Part shown: piece by piece, positions 24,162 to 36,645 of the stretch
How the letters are laid out: each line of letters begins with the position of its first letter
Numbering within the stretch: the stretch's first letter is position 1
Assembly: GCA_964017045.1 (NCBI GenBank)
Contig: OZ024807.1
Span: forward strand, 13,215,241 to 13,279,240
Length of the DNA stretch: 64,000 nucleotides
Source: Omphiscola glabra
Taxonomy: Eukaryota > Mollusca > Gastropoda > Lymnaeidae
Reading direction: 5' to 3'
Translations under genes and position numbers: made by a program
Notes under the pieces: generated by a model
Databases searched by the model: none
Told to the model about the DNA's origin: nothing
What the model saw: only the letters and a program-made list of their open reading frames with translations

Positions 24162-27100
24162 ATGTCAAGTAAGAAATGTTTAAAAAACATTTAAAACATA
24201 ATTTAAAATTTACTATATAGACATTCATTAGGTTAGTTATTAGTCTAATTAGGCATATTATAGTAGTATAAGTTATAGTTAGTCACAGTATAGTCATTAG
24301 GCTAATTTTAGGTCCCATACTAGTACGAGCCCTTGCGGGCCCTGACTTAAAATAAATTAATAGCAGCCAGTAGAGTGTAGGCCTAATCATAATCTAATAC
24401 TAATTCTAATACTAATAGTAATAGTTAATAAACTAATAATAATAATACTAGTATACTACAGTACAGAATGCATTAAATTATTAAAAGTAACTAGGCCTAC
24501 TGAAAATCCAGCATGTCTTGAATGTGCAAAAAAGTATATAAATATTAATATTATACTATACTATATATACAAACTACTAACTACGTGACATATGTCAAAA
24601 AAGGACGTGCATAGCCCTAGCCTGCCTTAACCTAGTAGTCACTACTGTTTCCAGAAATAAAAAGGAAGATTTTTTGGCAATTGTTGTTCTTTAATTTGTA
24701 AATTTGTGCCATAAATCATTAATCATAATTTTATTCTAATTTCAGAATTTAAGTTGGCAATGGTACAAATGGCTGTTGGCTTGTCCAAGCCAGAAAATTT
24801 AGCCCGTGCCACAAAGTTTATTCAAGAAGCTTCAAGTGCCGGAGCAAAAGTTGTCACATTACCAGTATGATTTCCTTTACAATTGATCTCTTTGGAATCT
24901 CAACACTTAAACATTATCTTATGATGAATAATTTATTACTCACATCACTAGCAAAACAAAAATTTTTGGGGTTAGAATATTGGCAAGTAATTCAACTCAC
25001 ATATTATTTGGAGCAGATTTGAGGATAATTACTGTGATTTTTTTCTACTACAAGTGCCATATGCACTGTATGCACCATGTATTAAGTATTTACTCTATGT
25101 ATTATACACCCAGTGGTGTGCTGACAATCAAGCAACAACCGGTTTGGTACTTGTTGAATCCTTTGCTTTTGCTGGGAAATGCTATGCATTATATTTCTGC
25201 ACACTGACAGCATCCTAATAATTATAGAGAGATTGACAACTTCAATTTTAAGTTTCTAAATTATTTAATTAGTAACATTTTCTATTTCATAGAATTTTTT
25301 ACTTATTTTACATTGTTTTTTATTATTATTACTTTATTACATGTTAGATAGAATTGTAAAAATTTAACAACCAGTTTGCCTAAAGCGGACCAAACCAGCT
25401 ACAGCAGACCTCTCCATGCATCTATCTTAATGGCTTAGCTGGAATTTTCGCTATGGGGGGGGGGGGGGATCAGGGTACAACTCACAGCACTCAACTAATT
25501 AACTTTTCCTTTGGTAATTCGATTTCTTAATAGGACTGCATTCCTGGTTGTCACCTGACATAGACCTCAACCCATGTGTTAATCTCCTGATCTATTATAA
25601 GAGCACAACATTACAATTGATAAAATTCTACCACAATAGTAAATTTAAATGCATTGCATTTAGTTCAAGTACGGGTCCAATGATTCTAAAAATTTTTTAA
25701 TACAAAATCAAACACTTGCTGATGGCTAAATTCCAAGTCATTATATCTCATGTGATTAGAGTCTAGGAGGTTCAATTATCTTATACTGGTATGTTCTTCA
25801 AAGCTGATTAATTCCAAACGCTTTACACCATGTTCAACCATTTAAATTCCTTGAACAATTTCTAAATTTATCTGGTATTTTGACATCTAGGAATGCTTCA
25901 ATTCTCCTTATGGGACAAACTATTTCCCTGAATATGCTGAGCCAATTCCTGGTGGTCCTTCTACAGAAGCTCTTGCTAAAGCGGCAAAAGAAAACTCTGT
26001 GTATGTTGTTGGAGGTAACAGTCACAAGTTATACGTGTCGAATCATGTCTAATTGATTGACAATTTCAAGTTTTTAGATTTACTTTGCTAACACAATAAT
26101 TTAAATTACCCCGAGGCCATTCAGCAGGTAATGGTGGCAGATGTTCATATAGCAAAAGTCGGGGTATACTTTTCTATATAAATCCAAACATATATTATAG
26201 GATATAATTTGTTTTGTGATAGCAAATCTGCATTTTAATTACTTATATTAGCATTTTATTAGTAGGTAATTTATTATTAACTAAATTATTTTATTTATTA
26301 AAGTATGTATAAAAACATGTCAATATAATTTTTTTATTAAACTAATAAAAAAAATGCTGAAGCAATTTATTTTATATCTATCTTTTATTTTTTTTCTCAT
26401 TGGATGATACATGCTTTCTTTGTACCGTACCGGTACACTTTGCTTTTATATAGTGTGACTGCAAAGTAATGTTTAATTATGCAGGCTCAATACCAGAAAG
26501 ACAAGGTGATAAGCTCTACAACACCTGCACTATTTTCAACCCCAAGGGTGAGCTCATCACTAAACATAGAAAGGTAAAGACAGGTTACGTTTTCTATTCA
26601 TTGGTCAAATCATCCCTCACTAGCTGGATTATTATTTTTTGAAGAAAAAAAAAGATATCATTACATATTACAATGAATGAACACATTTAAAATTTATTAT
26701 TATTACAGTGGTTTTATATGGCAGATTTCATTTTGACTGACTTGCTGAATAAACAAAATAGTCTGCCTTCTTCGGAGTCTTCTACAGATATAAAAAATAG
26801 TACATTTTTTAAAACACAAATGTTTGTGTGTGAGTGGGGTTTTTTTTTTTTTCATTTGTGATGTGACAAAAAAATTGTATAACATATACAAAAAGTAGGA
26901 TGCAGCTTTAGTGAAGAAGTACTTAAAAAGGATGCAGCTTTAGTGAAGAAGTAATAAAAGAATGCAGCTTTAGTGAAGAAGTACTTAAAAAGGATGCAGC
27001 TTTAGTGAAGAAGTAATAAAAGAATGCAGCTTTAGTGAAGAAGTACTTAAAGGATGCAGCTTTAGTGAAGAAGTATTTGAAGGATGCAGCTTTAGTGAAG

Positions 27101-30100
27101 AACTATTTGAAGGATGCAGCTTTAGTGAAGATGTACTTAAACTCGAATGGATGTTTTAGCTGAAGTATTTTCTTCTGCAGACAAAACATGAATTTCAGAC
27201 ATATTCATCAATTAAGTTTGTGTCTTTTAATGTTTCTGAGCTTTATCATGGTCCAGATTCTCTTCTGATTACTTGAGACTTGGCAAATATCTTGTGTAGA
27301 AATCAGGATTTAATAGCATGAACAACAGTCCCATTGGCCAAAAAGTACAAGCAAATTTACTTTTCACATAAATCACAAAATGCACAGCAAGCTTTTTAGA
27401 GAACTTTCAAAATCAGCTTTTAATATTTGCTCAAACCTAGGTGCATTTGTTTGACATTGATGTTCCTGGGAAGATTCGTTTTCAAGAGTCTGAGGTTCTC
27501 TCCCCTGGTGATCATCTGACTATATTCACAACACGTAAGTTATTGTTTAAAAAAAATTAATTTTGTTATTAATTATTAATTTAAGTATTTGCTAATTGCC
27601 ATTCTTTTGACTGCAGTAATTTAAATTAATGATTATTATTCTAGTATGTACAAATATGTCAAAAACAAGAGTTTTAATGGCTGAAAACCATTAGTAGGGC
27701 TGAACTGTATGTTTGATGTTAGCTCTATGAACATACGGTAGTTTAAAAAGTGGATCCCTTTTTTTGTTGACAGCGTTCTGCACTATTGGCGTTGGCATTT
27801 GCTATGACATCAGGTTTGCAGAGATGGCTCAGATCTATGCCAATAAAGGTACGGTTGAAATAAGAATCTGAAAAATGTGTATCTCAAATTTTCGTGGTAA
27901 TTATTTGTGTTGATGATTATCATATATATATGGCATCCTTCTGTCTTCGCCAGATGATGGAGTAGCTATGTAAACTTCAACAAATGGCTCACTAGCCCAA
28001 TAATGATTATCATAGATTTAGGTAAAAGGCGTCAGACTTTTGCATTTATAATTTCTTTAATTCAGTCATTATTATACTTTACTCCTTACGTAATTTATGT
28101 CTTATCTATGGGACAAATTATGGCAAATTTTAGGCTACAGTTTCCTCTCTCAATCAGGTTCTCGGTTCTTCACAGGAGACACTGACACATGCTGACACAC
28201 ACTAAGACATACAGACACATTCTGATACACACTGACACACCAACACATACAGACACATTCTGATACACACTGACACTTGCTGACACACACTAAGACATAC
28301 AGACACATTCTGATACACACTGACACATGCTGACACACACTAAGACATACAGACACATTCTGATACACACTGACACACACTAAGACATACAGACACATTC
28401 TGATACACACTGACACACACTAAGACATACAGACACATTCTGATACACACTGACACACACTAACACATACAGTTGATACAGACACACACTGATACACACC
28501 CGCCCACTTTTTCCACCCCCCACCCTCTGGCTAATTGAAATCCTACATTGCAAACCATAAGATGTCAGTTGCAAACCATGAGATATCAGTTTCGTACAAT
28601 CTGTCACAGGGTGTGCCTTGTTGCTGTATCCAGGGGCCTTCAACATGACGACTGGTCCAGCACATTGGGAGGCCTTACAGAGAGCCAGAGCTTTAGACAA
28701 CCAGGTGTACGTGGCCACAGCTTCACCAGCCCGTGACACAGGTGCCGGATACATAGCCTGGGGCCATTCCTCAGTTGTAGATCCATGGTAATTTTATCAG
28801 TTTTAATTAGATTGCCTGGATGATTAATGGGGAGGTCTGAATAAGGAGGAATGATAGGGAGATATGTGAATAGTGGATATGGATTGATAAGGAGATATGT
28901 GAATAGTGGATATGGATTGATAAAGAGATATGTGAATAGTGGAGATGGATTGATAGGGAGATATGTGAACAGTGGAAATGGAATGATAGGGAGATATGTG
29001 AATAGTGGAGATGGAATGATAGGGACATATGCGAATAGTGGAGATGTAATCATAAGGGGATAAAAACTCTCTGATCCAGGCCACAACTTTCTCTTGGATT
29101 TTGCCCTTCTTATTTGACTGAACCTCTTTCTGTCTATTCACCCCTTCGACAGCTTCATCCCTCCACAGACACACATACTCTTTCTGTTCCCAAGACACGC
29201 ACTAAAACATACAGTGAACTATCTTTCTCTTTCTGCACCCCCAAACAATGGAATTGTCTCCCACTACACAACCGCAATATACCGACAATCCAGGCCTTCA
29301 AAACTGCAATCAAAACACATCTCTTTAAACTCTACTATCCCAACTGATTCCTCACTATGACCGATAAATGATGCTGCTGGCTGGCGTCCATGGCTTGACA
29401 TGTAAAAGTTCTGGAGTGGGTGTGGTGAATATACATTTGTTTTGGTTTTGTTTCTATACATCTGTTTTTTTAATTAAATAAATGTATGTTATTTTTTAAT
29501 GTCATGATTATGTTTGCTAATATTTTTATGTGCAGCGCGGTGAGCCCAGCCCTACGCTGGCGTACCTGTGCTATATAAGACCACTGTAATAATAATAATA
29601 ATAAATAATATGTGAATACTGTAGATGGAATGATAGGGAGGAATTGAATTTTTAATGTAGCAAACTGGTCTACGTTTTGTCAGTAACATAATTTAGTCTC
29701 TGGTCTACATTTTGTTGATATCATAATTCAGTTTTTGATGTGTTCAATGAAAAAGATGAATTAACCACAGACTCAACTATTGACCACAATAAATGTCATA
29801 GAGCTTAGTAGTTGTCTCCCCCTACTTTCCCCATAACCCTCTTTGCAGTGTATACTCACTGTTAAAATGTTGGGGGTTTTGGCTGGTGTTACACTAGGCC
29901 ACCTTGGTTAGAAGAGCATAGTGGTAGATCTGCTAGGTCATAAGACTGGTGTTACACCAAGCCACCTTGGTTAGAAGAGCATAGTGGTAGAGCTGCTGGG
30001 TCATAAGCAGCCCAGGCTGCCATTTTTTAGATAGTGGATGATGCGCTCTAAGAGTACTGGGATAAACACCAAATAAATCCATTCATATCAGTTAAACAAA

Positions 30101-30840
30101 GACTTGCTTTAAAGAAGATCCCCTAACGACTGCTATGAAATCTCTCCACAGGGGTGATGTTATTTCCACCATTGATGAAAAGGAAGGAATCGTCTATGCT
30201 GATATTGGTAATAAGATTTGTTTGTTTTGTTAGCTGCTTGTTAATTATATTGTATGCAGTGAACAGGTTCAGGTGAATGGAAGATAATGTTATTTGTTAA
30301 GCATCCTTGTGAAAAAAGTTATTTGCTACAAGTGGATTTTTTCCCCCCATGAACCTCTCCAAAATAATGTGGGCATAAAAACATTAAAAATTTGCATCTA
30401 AAATGCACTCATTGTCATTTTCATTACCATTGTGTTATTTTAATAAAAATGTCTTGGACGGAAATTCAACAACTATATTTCCAGACTAGTTATTTTGTGT
30501 GTGTTTTCTTTGTAAACTGCATCAGACAGTCCCAAAGGAATATACATATTACATCGTGTTGGTGTTACTCTCAAATGAGAGTAGGCAAATATGGAAAGAC
30601 CAACCCATTCTGTTTCAGATTTTTTTAGCAAACTTTATTTATTTTTAAATTCTCAAGTTTTAATTGCAAGGAATGCAAGACATAAACAAATTCTATTTCA
30701 CTATTACAGATCTGGCCAGGATGGAGGAAGTGCGTAAAAATATCCCCATACGTAATCAGAAGCGTCTTGACCTGTACAGTCCAGTCTCTGTGCCTTTGAA
30801 AAGTCAGAGGAAAGATGATTTGTACGACGTCCATCAGTAA
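24162..30840 (+). CDS. NIT2: Omega-amidase NIT2, nine exons, complete
   Basis: Nitrilase-superfamily omega-amidase, which hydrolyses alpha-ketoglutaramate and alpha-ketosuccinamate to the keto acids plus ammonia (cytosol/mitochondria in mammals). Coding exons: 24162-24168, 24746-24864, 25891-26014, 26485-26573, 27441-27534, 27774-27848, 28610-28787, 30152-30207 and 30710-30840. They total 873 nt (290 aa; human about 276). Every junction has GT-AG ends and the reading phases agree throughout. Exon 1 codes only M, S and the first base of K before GTAAGA. The catalytic triad is present: E43 in [11 protein letters not shown]113 in HRKVHLFDID and C154 in [10 protein letters not shown]. Other family blocks include [15 protein letters not shown] and [13 protein letters not shown]. 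The C-terminus is slightly longer than in vertebrates. Introns carry minisatellites and a LINE-B copy. The gene appears intact. Confidence 0.96.
26897..27140. repeat. ~30-bp minisatellite in NIT2 intron 4
   Basis: A unit with the core ATGCAGCTTTAGTGAAGAAG recurs about eight times, with spacers such as TACTTAAAAAGG or TAATAAAAGA, so the period varies between about 29 and 32 bp. Confidence 0.85.
28175..28490. repeat. ~40-bp CA-rich minisatellite in NIT2 intron 6
   Basis: The unit GACACACACTAAGACATACA followed by GACACATTCTGATACACACT repeats with shorter variants through the block, about 120 bp upstream of exon 7. Confidence 0.85.
28848..29056. repeat. 33-bp minisatellite in NIT2 intron 7
   Basis: About six copies of a unit containing GGAGATATGTGAATAGTGGA followed by GATGGATTGATAG. 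The 33-bp period keeps all frames open. Confidence 0.85.
29135..29600 (+). mobile_element. LINE-B (jockey-like) 3' end
   Basis: The frame contains the end of a reverse-transcriptase polypeptide ([20 protein letters not shown], then [13 protein letters not shown], stop at 29345-29347). A 3' UTR follows with the blocks GATGCTGCTGGCTGGCGTCC and CGGTGAGCCCAGCCCT, and it ends in a TAA/AAT microsatellite tail. The same 3' UTR is found on the minus strand at 36366-36645 and 58416-58680. It is 5'-truncated and lies in NIT2 intron 7 in the sense direction. Confidence 0.85.
29882..30050 (+). repeat. Duplicated ~63-bp unit, possibly tRNA-SINE related
   Basis: The block from CTGGTGTTACACNANGCCAC to GGTCATAAG is present twice in tandem. 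It includes AGCATAGTGGTAGAGCTGC, which resembles a Pol III A box. I see no good B box, so the SINE origin is uncertain. Confidence 0.4.
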
Positions 30841-30935
30841 CGTCTCTGGGCACGGAGGTGCTGCAGATAAATGCTAGACTAAGACGCAGCAGTGGAATGA
30901 AGGACGTGAATGCTGAACATGGACATACTAGGCGT

Positions 30936-31027
30936 ATTGGACACTTAAGTTTGTTGTTGGGATGGGATATTACTCAGAAATATTGGACACTTAAGTTTGT
31001 TTTTGGGATGGGATATTACTCAGAAAT
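30936..31027. repeat. 46-bp tandem duplication in NIT2 3' UTR
   Basis: Two adjacent copies of a 46-bp unit starting ATTGGACACTTAAGTTTGTT differ at about one base. They lie about 100 bp after the NIT2 stop codon, so they are probably transcribed. Confidence 0.8.
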
Positions 31028-31136
31028 ATAATGATGATATTCTGGATGGTGTGTTGACAAATTATGAAATCTTGGCAGTTTCTTGACAATGTCTTTGACA
31101 AGAGCAGGCTGGCAAGGGGGGCTGTTTAAGATTAAT

Positions 31137-31142
31137 AATAAA
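31137..31142 (+). terminator. Candidate NIT2 poly(A) signal AATAAA
   Basis: First canonical AATAAA after the NIT2 stop codon, about 300 nt downstream. Other AATAAA motifs occur near 32344, so a longer 3' UTR is possible. Confidence 0.45.
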
Positions 31143-31196
31143 GAAATGATTTATATTTCAGATATCTTCAGTTTCCACATTTATTTCAACTTCAAT

Positions 31197-31318
31197 TTAC
31201 AACACATTTTACTAGTTATCCCATAAGTATGACACATTTTACTAGATAACCCAAAAGTATGACACATTTTACTAGTTTACTCAAAAGTATGACACATTTT
31301 ACTAGTTTACTCAAAAGT
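31197..31318. repeat. 30-bp minisatellite, four copies
   Basis: Unit GTATGACACATTTTACTAGT followed by TTACTCAAAA, repeated four times with small changes. Confidence 0.8.
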
Positions 31319-31921
31319 GAACACCAGCCTTTTTTTAAAATAAACTTGTATATGCCAATTCCCCATTCGTGATAATTTGTGTTTTTGTTTCTAAAGAAGT
31401 TGAATTACATAAAACATTTTGACTTATTTAATAAAAGCATTACAAGTTTACAAGTTGGACCAAAAAAACCTCCACTTAGATTTGGGATAGGAATTCAAGT
31501 CAACTTGTATTTAATAAGTTAGCTTGCACCCAAGTCCAGATGAATGTTTTGTGTGAGGAAATGCAGTTGTTGGACCTGAACCAGACCTCAACATACATAC
31601 AAGCATCAAATTATATTGCTCTTACCTTTAGTTGGTGTTTTGAAAAATATTCAGATTTTTTCCCCCCTTAGTATGCCTAAGTGGGGCTAATCCTTCAGTT
31701 CTAGTGAATTAATTTAAGGAACATCCAGCAATGTTTTTGTTTAAAACTAATTTTTACTTAATGCTTGTGATGCAAAAAACTGAACTCATTTATAGATGGC
31801 ATTGTGAGTCCATGATGGACCTAATTTATAGATTGCTTTGTGATGGTTTGGCTTCTAAACTTGTTAAAAGCCTTTCCATGTATTCACTCACTCATAGCTT
31901 TGTTCTGCAACAGCAATCAGT

Positions 31922-32045
31922 TTGTGTGTGATTTTCACTAGATAACTACAGGTGTGTGGCAATATGTTTTGTAATGCCATAGTGTGTATGTGATTTTCAC
32001 TAGATAACTACAGGTGCATGGCAATATGTTTTGTAATGCCATATA
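31922..32045. repeat. ~62-bp tandem duplication
   Basis: Two copies of a block containing TGATTTTCACTAGATAACTA and GGCAATATGTTTTGTAATGC, nearly identical. Confidence 0.75.
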
Positions 32046-32049
32046 TAGT

Positions 32050-33480
32050 AAGGCAGTATACTTGTGTGATAATCTTTTATAATCAGCTCTTTAATTTAAA
32101 CTATTTATGGATTTATTTAAGAACATTGATCATGTCTATTAATTGACCATGTCTATTACACCATTGGAAGTAGATGTAATAAATTTTGTAATATAACTTC
32201 AAGCCACAATATCAGTTTTAAGAAATTGGGGCTGTGAAAGATAATATGATTATATTATTAGTGTACATTTATTTGATCAAGTACTGTAATTTTGTTGAAT
32301 GATCTTTGAGGCTTGTTACTTATGTGCTCTTATCACTGGCTTAATAAATAAAACAAGTTTTCTATCTAGTTCTCCCTATTTGTTGGTTGCATAGCTTGGG
32401 ATTCTCTGATTTAAATGACATGAAATTCTCCTTGAAATCTTAAACATTTCTGATCACCAGGCAAGCAACATTTTTTAATCAAAGTCTGAAGGTTCTTTTT
32501 ATCTGGCTGCCTGTTGTTTTTATGGCACTGAAGAACGAGCAGACAAGATTTAGAGATTTATAAATTTATGTGTCATTTGGGGAACTGAATTTTTCAAAAA
32601 TAATCTTCAACTTATTGATGTTATTTCTCACCATTGAGTCCACTATAACAGAGACCAATTTAGTTGAGAATAATATGAATAAATAATTTTACTGTGTGAT
32701 AAGATTTTTAAAAAATTTAAAACCTTCCCATTAATTAATATACTATACATATATATATATATGTATGTTGTTGTTGTTCTTCCGTCAAATCTAATAGGAC
32801 CATCCAGTCATCCGGTTAGGGGGGTGGGTTATGGTGAGTTCGTAGGTGGCTTATATATATATATATAACATAAGACTCACTCTGATTCAATCCAGTTTTC
32901 CCCTTACAAAACATGAAATAAAATAAACATGGTACAAAGTGTTTTTAAAATAAAACAACAAACTCAACATGAACAATTTTGAGTTTATTGGAAGATTGTT
33001 CAACTTCAAGTTCAGCTTGATTTCTAGGTAACATTTACGAAATTCATTGGTTTTAAATAGCATTATTTTTAGCACAAACTTGGATACAGTTGTTTTATCA
33101 TGACACGGATAGTAATGATTCCTGCAGGGACAAATATTGAAAAGCCCAAATTCCTACATGGTGTTGCTAGTGTCATATTTCAACCTGAGCTGGGTGAGAC
33201 TAGAAATATTGGGAGGAGCACTGTTTAATTTCATTTCAAATTCTTAATGCATGCCTATAGATTTGCTTTATTGGCCATGTGTGGGCAAAGAGACGGTTGG
33301 AATGGAGTCACCATCTCAGCAAGGCGTCTATTTCTAAGGACAAGTTAAATCCAGAATATTAAAAAAATGAAAAAGTAATGTAAATTTTTGTAAACACACA
33401 TTACCGTAACGGCATGGCCCACAGTACAAAATGTACCAAGTAAAAGGTCTAGGGAGGGAAGCGGGTGGCTAGACGATCCT
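32050..33480. other. Non-coding, AT-rich
   Basis: No gene recognised. TA microsatellites lie at about 32749-32762 and 32855-32868. Confidence 0.4.
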
Positions 33481-33485
33481 ACTCG

Positions 33486-34756
33486 TCATAAGGTCATAAA
33501 AAACTTGTATAGAAATTCAGTTATGGAGAGATCACCTTGAATGATCCTCCCAACAAACTCCTCCTTCTCGTTGAGGAGGATGAGCACCCCTAACAGGACC
33601 CAGAGGGTGATGGCGATCATGTTGCACCGGAAACTGATGGAATCAATGGGGCCTTTGGTCTTCCCAGTGCCTGAAGGTGACATGATTGAATTTTTAAACA
33701 AATAAAAATTCTAATGGGCTCTTCTATTGAATTGTTTTTAACAGAGAAGAATGGATAGGATCTGCTTTGTTAAAAAGGATAGAATCTGTTTGTTTTTTTT
33801 CTCGCTTTCTATTGTTTTGATTAAGAAGAGCAGAGATTGACAGAAAAATTACACGGACAGGTAAAAATTTCTGGGATTAGCAACACCAAGACAGTTTTTT
33901 GTTGTTGCTATTACATATTTAGACAATTATAAAATAGTTTTTAAAAGTTTAAGTAATATCAGTAAATATATATATATGTATCGCTTAAAAATGTGGAATT
34001 TGAAAAAGAGTATTTCTGCTATATGAAAGTAATTACATTACTATGTATGAAATATTTAATATGTTACAATTTTAAAAATTTTTTATTAGTAGTACAAATC
34101 GCAGAGATTGAACTAACAGTTAAATGGATGCCCTGTTTTCTTTAATCGAAAAGTGTAGGTAGAAATTAATTTATCCAAAATCTCATTTATCTAAATGTAT
34201 GTAATATTAAGGCTTAAAAAAAAACGGTTAAAAAGATATTTGATCCTTGTATATTTAGAGTTATATATTCCCCTCTAAAAGATAGCAGACGACTTTTTTT
34301 TGGGGGGGGGGGGGGGGGGGGTGGCTGTAGCTCAGGGAATCGTTTGGCAGACTGAGGAGCTCGTTTGGCAGACTGAGGATTTCGTTTGGCAGACTGAGGA
34401 GCTCGTTTGGCAGACTGAGGAGCTCGTTAGGCAGACTGAGGAGCTCTACACTCCTATTAGATATTTGTATCCAGATTTTTGTTAAAACTCGCTGATTCTT
34501 GAACTTGGTAAATATCGGGCGGATTCTCGTCCAAGTTTGACTCTTCTAATGGAGCAATGTCTGCGTCTGAAATGTTGCTCCCTTCGTCGTAGGCTACTGA
34601 CGTCTGACCCACATTCTCGATGGACTGGCTCCAGTGCTCAACGAGTATGCATGCAAGGGAAACAACCGCGACGAAGCTACAAATGGGCAAAAAGTTGTTG
34701 ATAGTCCTCAAGACGAAGCGGATAATCGCATTGAGGAATGTGGTCAACAAATCCAT
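33486..34756 (-). CDS. Possible small membrane-protein gene, two exons (tentative)
   Basis: Unrecognised. Two minus-strand frames stand out from the AT-rich background. The first runs from an ATG at 34756 to a stop at 34457 (99 aa). It begins MDLLTTFLNAIIRF and has a hydrophobic stretch LPICSFVAVVSLACILV, then an acidic tail. The second (about 33685 down to 33486) follows a good acceptor (GTCACCTTCAG) and encodes a TM-like stretch MIAITLWVLLGVLILL between charged ends. The GGGTCAGA donor-like site near 34612 would join the two in frame and give a two-TM protein, but it is not strong. They may instead be separate genes or chance frames. No domain assigned. Confidence 0.28.
34301..34449. repeat. 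G20 tract plus 21-bp minisatellite
   Basis: A G-run (about 34302-34321) is followed by about five to six copies of CGTTTGGCAGACTGAGGAGCT. Confidence 0.85.
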
Positions 34757-34829
34757 AGGCTTACTTTGTGCTGGTGCGAGATGCTGAGTTTCTTTGTAAA
34801 TGCCCCACAAAGACGACAAAGGAAAATGT

Positions 34830-36365
34830 CGGAGCCATAATACGGGTAGTAATGGCCAGGATTTTATTCGTAGTAATATATGTTTATAATCTCTTCAACT
34901 TTTTTGTCCTTAAAAAAAAAAACATCAATTTTAAACACTAGCAAAAATGAAGAGCAAGTTTTATTGATAGCCATATCCCACGATTGTTAGATTGTAGATG
35001 CATTTTCTCGTGTCAAGAGTCTACTGAAATTTTGTATTTTCTTTTTTTTAATTTTGTAGGCGAAGTGGGTCTAATCATGAAAAATGTTCCGTCAATGGAT
35101 TCTCGTGATGCATCATTTCAGTTGACGTTCAATGAGCCGCGGGGCACCAGATGTACAGCAGACGAGATACGGGGATGGCAACCACCGAGCAGCCAAACGA
35201 CCCGATCACGTGACGGTCTCCTATTACTGGATCACATAATAATAGTATCGCAGAGTTAGGGAAAACGCTGATCGAGTTCTGCAAACAGAGAAAAAGAGTC
35301 AATGACACGACACGCAATATCAATCAACTAATTAATTCATCGTAGCTTACATGTTGATGTTTGATTTGCTTTCGATGTTCAGTTTTTCAATGATTAAAAA
35401 AAATAATATGCAAAACTATACCCAAGTTTGTGAATTTATCAAAAGTTTTCTGGGGATTGTCTTACAGAATCCCCCTCACTCCCTCTACAGAACCACACAC
35501 GCTTACTTGTGCCCCCCCCCCCCCCCCCAATCTTATTTGCAGTACGAACATTATTTTTCTCAATTTCAAGGTATAATTCTGGCTGTGGGTTGTGACACTG
35601 AAACAGTATAAATTAGTAGAAAGGGTCGCGGCACAGAAATGTCTTAGAGCCGCTGGTTTAAGATTGTATTCTTATTCAGCTATAAGTGTTATGAGCTTAC
35701 AACCTTTGTTATCTTCATGATTCATGATCGCTACTGGTTCTATGCATGAAACCCCCCCCCCCCCACAACCTTTAGAGTTGAACACATTTTTTTAGAAATG
35801 AGAAGATAACTTTTTTTTCTTTTTACACCCGGGGTCGGACCCGCCGGGTATTGTCTCAAAATACCCGGACATGGGTGTCAAAAATGCGCTCGGCTCAACC
35901 CCATTAGTGAGCACTGAACCTTTTGATTTTGAACATTTTCATTTCAATTTGTGACCGTGTTTATTTCTTGTGTTCTTAATCTTAGATGATAGATGTTCGA
36001 TGATAGATGTTTATTTCGAGGTTGCTAGACTTATTCCTAGCTAATACTAAAATGTATATTTGCGTTCAATATCAGACTGACGATCATTTTTATATTTTAA
36101 AAAAATAAGTAAAACTCCAGCTGTGAGCAATCCTCGTCATCCCAACTGCCACGTATGACCAGCGAGACATGCGAACAATATCAATGAATAAAAACCCTAT
36201 ATCTTTGAATTGAAATATTTCTTTATTAAAATGTTGTACTGTGGTCGTAGGAAGAGGTGGTGTGTGTGTAGGGGGGGGGGGGTGGTCCATTGCGTCCGAA
36301 CCGGGTGGGAATTATTTTGGGTAGTCGAGTGGTCATTTACGGTCGGTTTCATAATACTTTATACA
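34830..36365. other. Non-coding, homopolymer-rich
   Basis: No recognised gene. A frame at 35060-35259 follows an acceptor-like TTTTGTAG but has no known family. C-tracts lie near 35513-35528 and 35753-35764, and a G-tract near 36271-36281. Confidence 0.4.
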
Positions 36366-36645
36366 AGTTATGCTTTATTATTATTATTGGTAGTTTTCTA
36401 TAGCGCGGGACCCCAGATAGGGTTGGGCTCACCACGCTGAACATACAATTTAACAAAAATAATCATAAACTTAAAAAAATTAACATACATTAATAAAAAG
36501 TAAATAAATAAAATAAATGTTTATTCGCTTCAACCATTCCATAACAATTTAATTTGAAGCCATGGACGGCACTCAACAGCATCGTTTAACGGTCAGAGGG
36601 GGAATCAGTCAGGATAGTAACGTTTAAAGAGATGTGTATAGTATA
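36366..36645 (-). mobile_element. LINE-B 3' UTR copy
   Basis: Read on the minus strand, it starts with ACACATCTCTTTAAACGTTA, matching the last RT codons of the copy at 29135-29600. It then shares GATGCTGTTGAGTGCCGTCC and GTGGTGAGCCCAACCCT and ends with an AAT microsatellite tail (plus-strand TTATTATTATT). Confidence 0.8.

Noticed and set aside
28150..29198. ORFs of 88-148 codons with repeated CVCISVC or HISPYHS-like motifs
   Set aside because: Translations of the 40-bp and 33-bp minisatellites in NIT2 introns 6 and 7.
34984..35259. 91-codon ORF following TTTTGTAG
   Set aside because: No family recognised and no partner exon found; left as unsupported.
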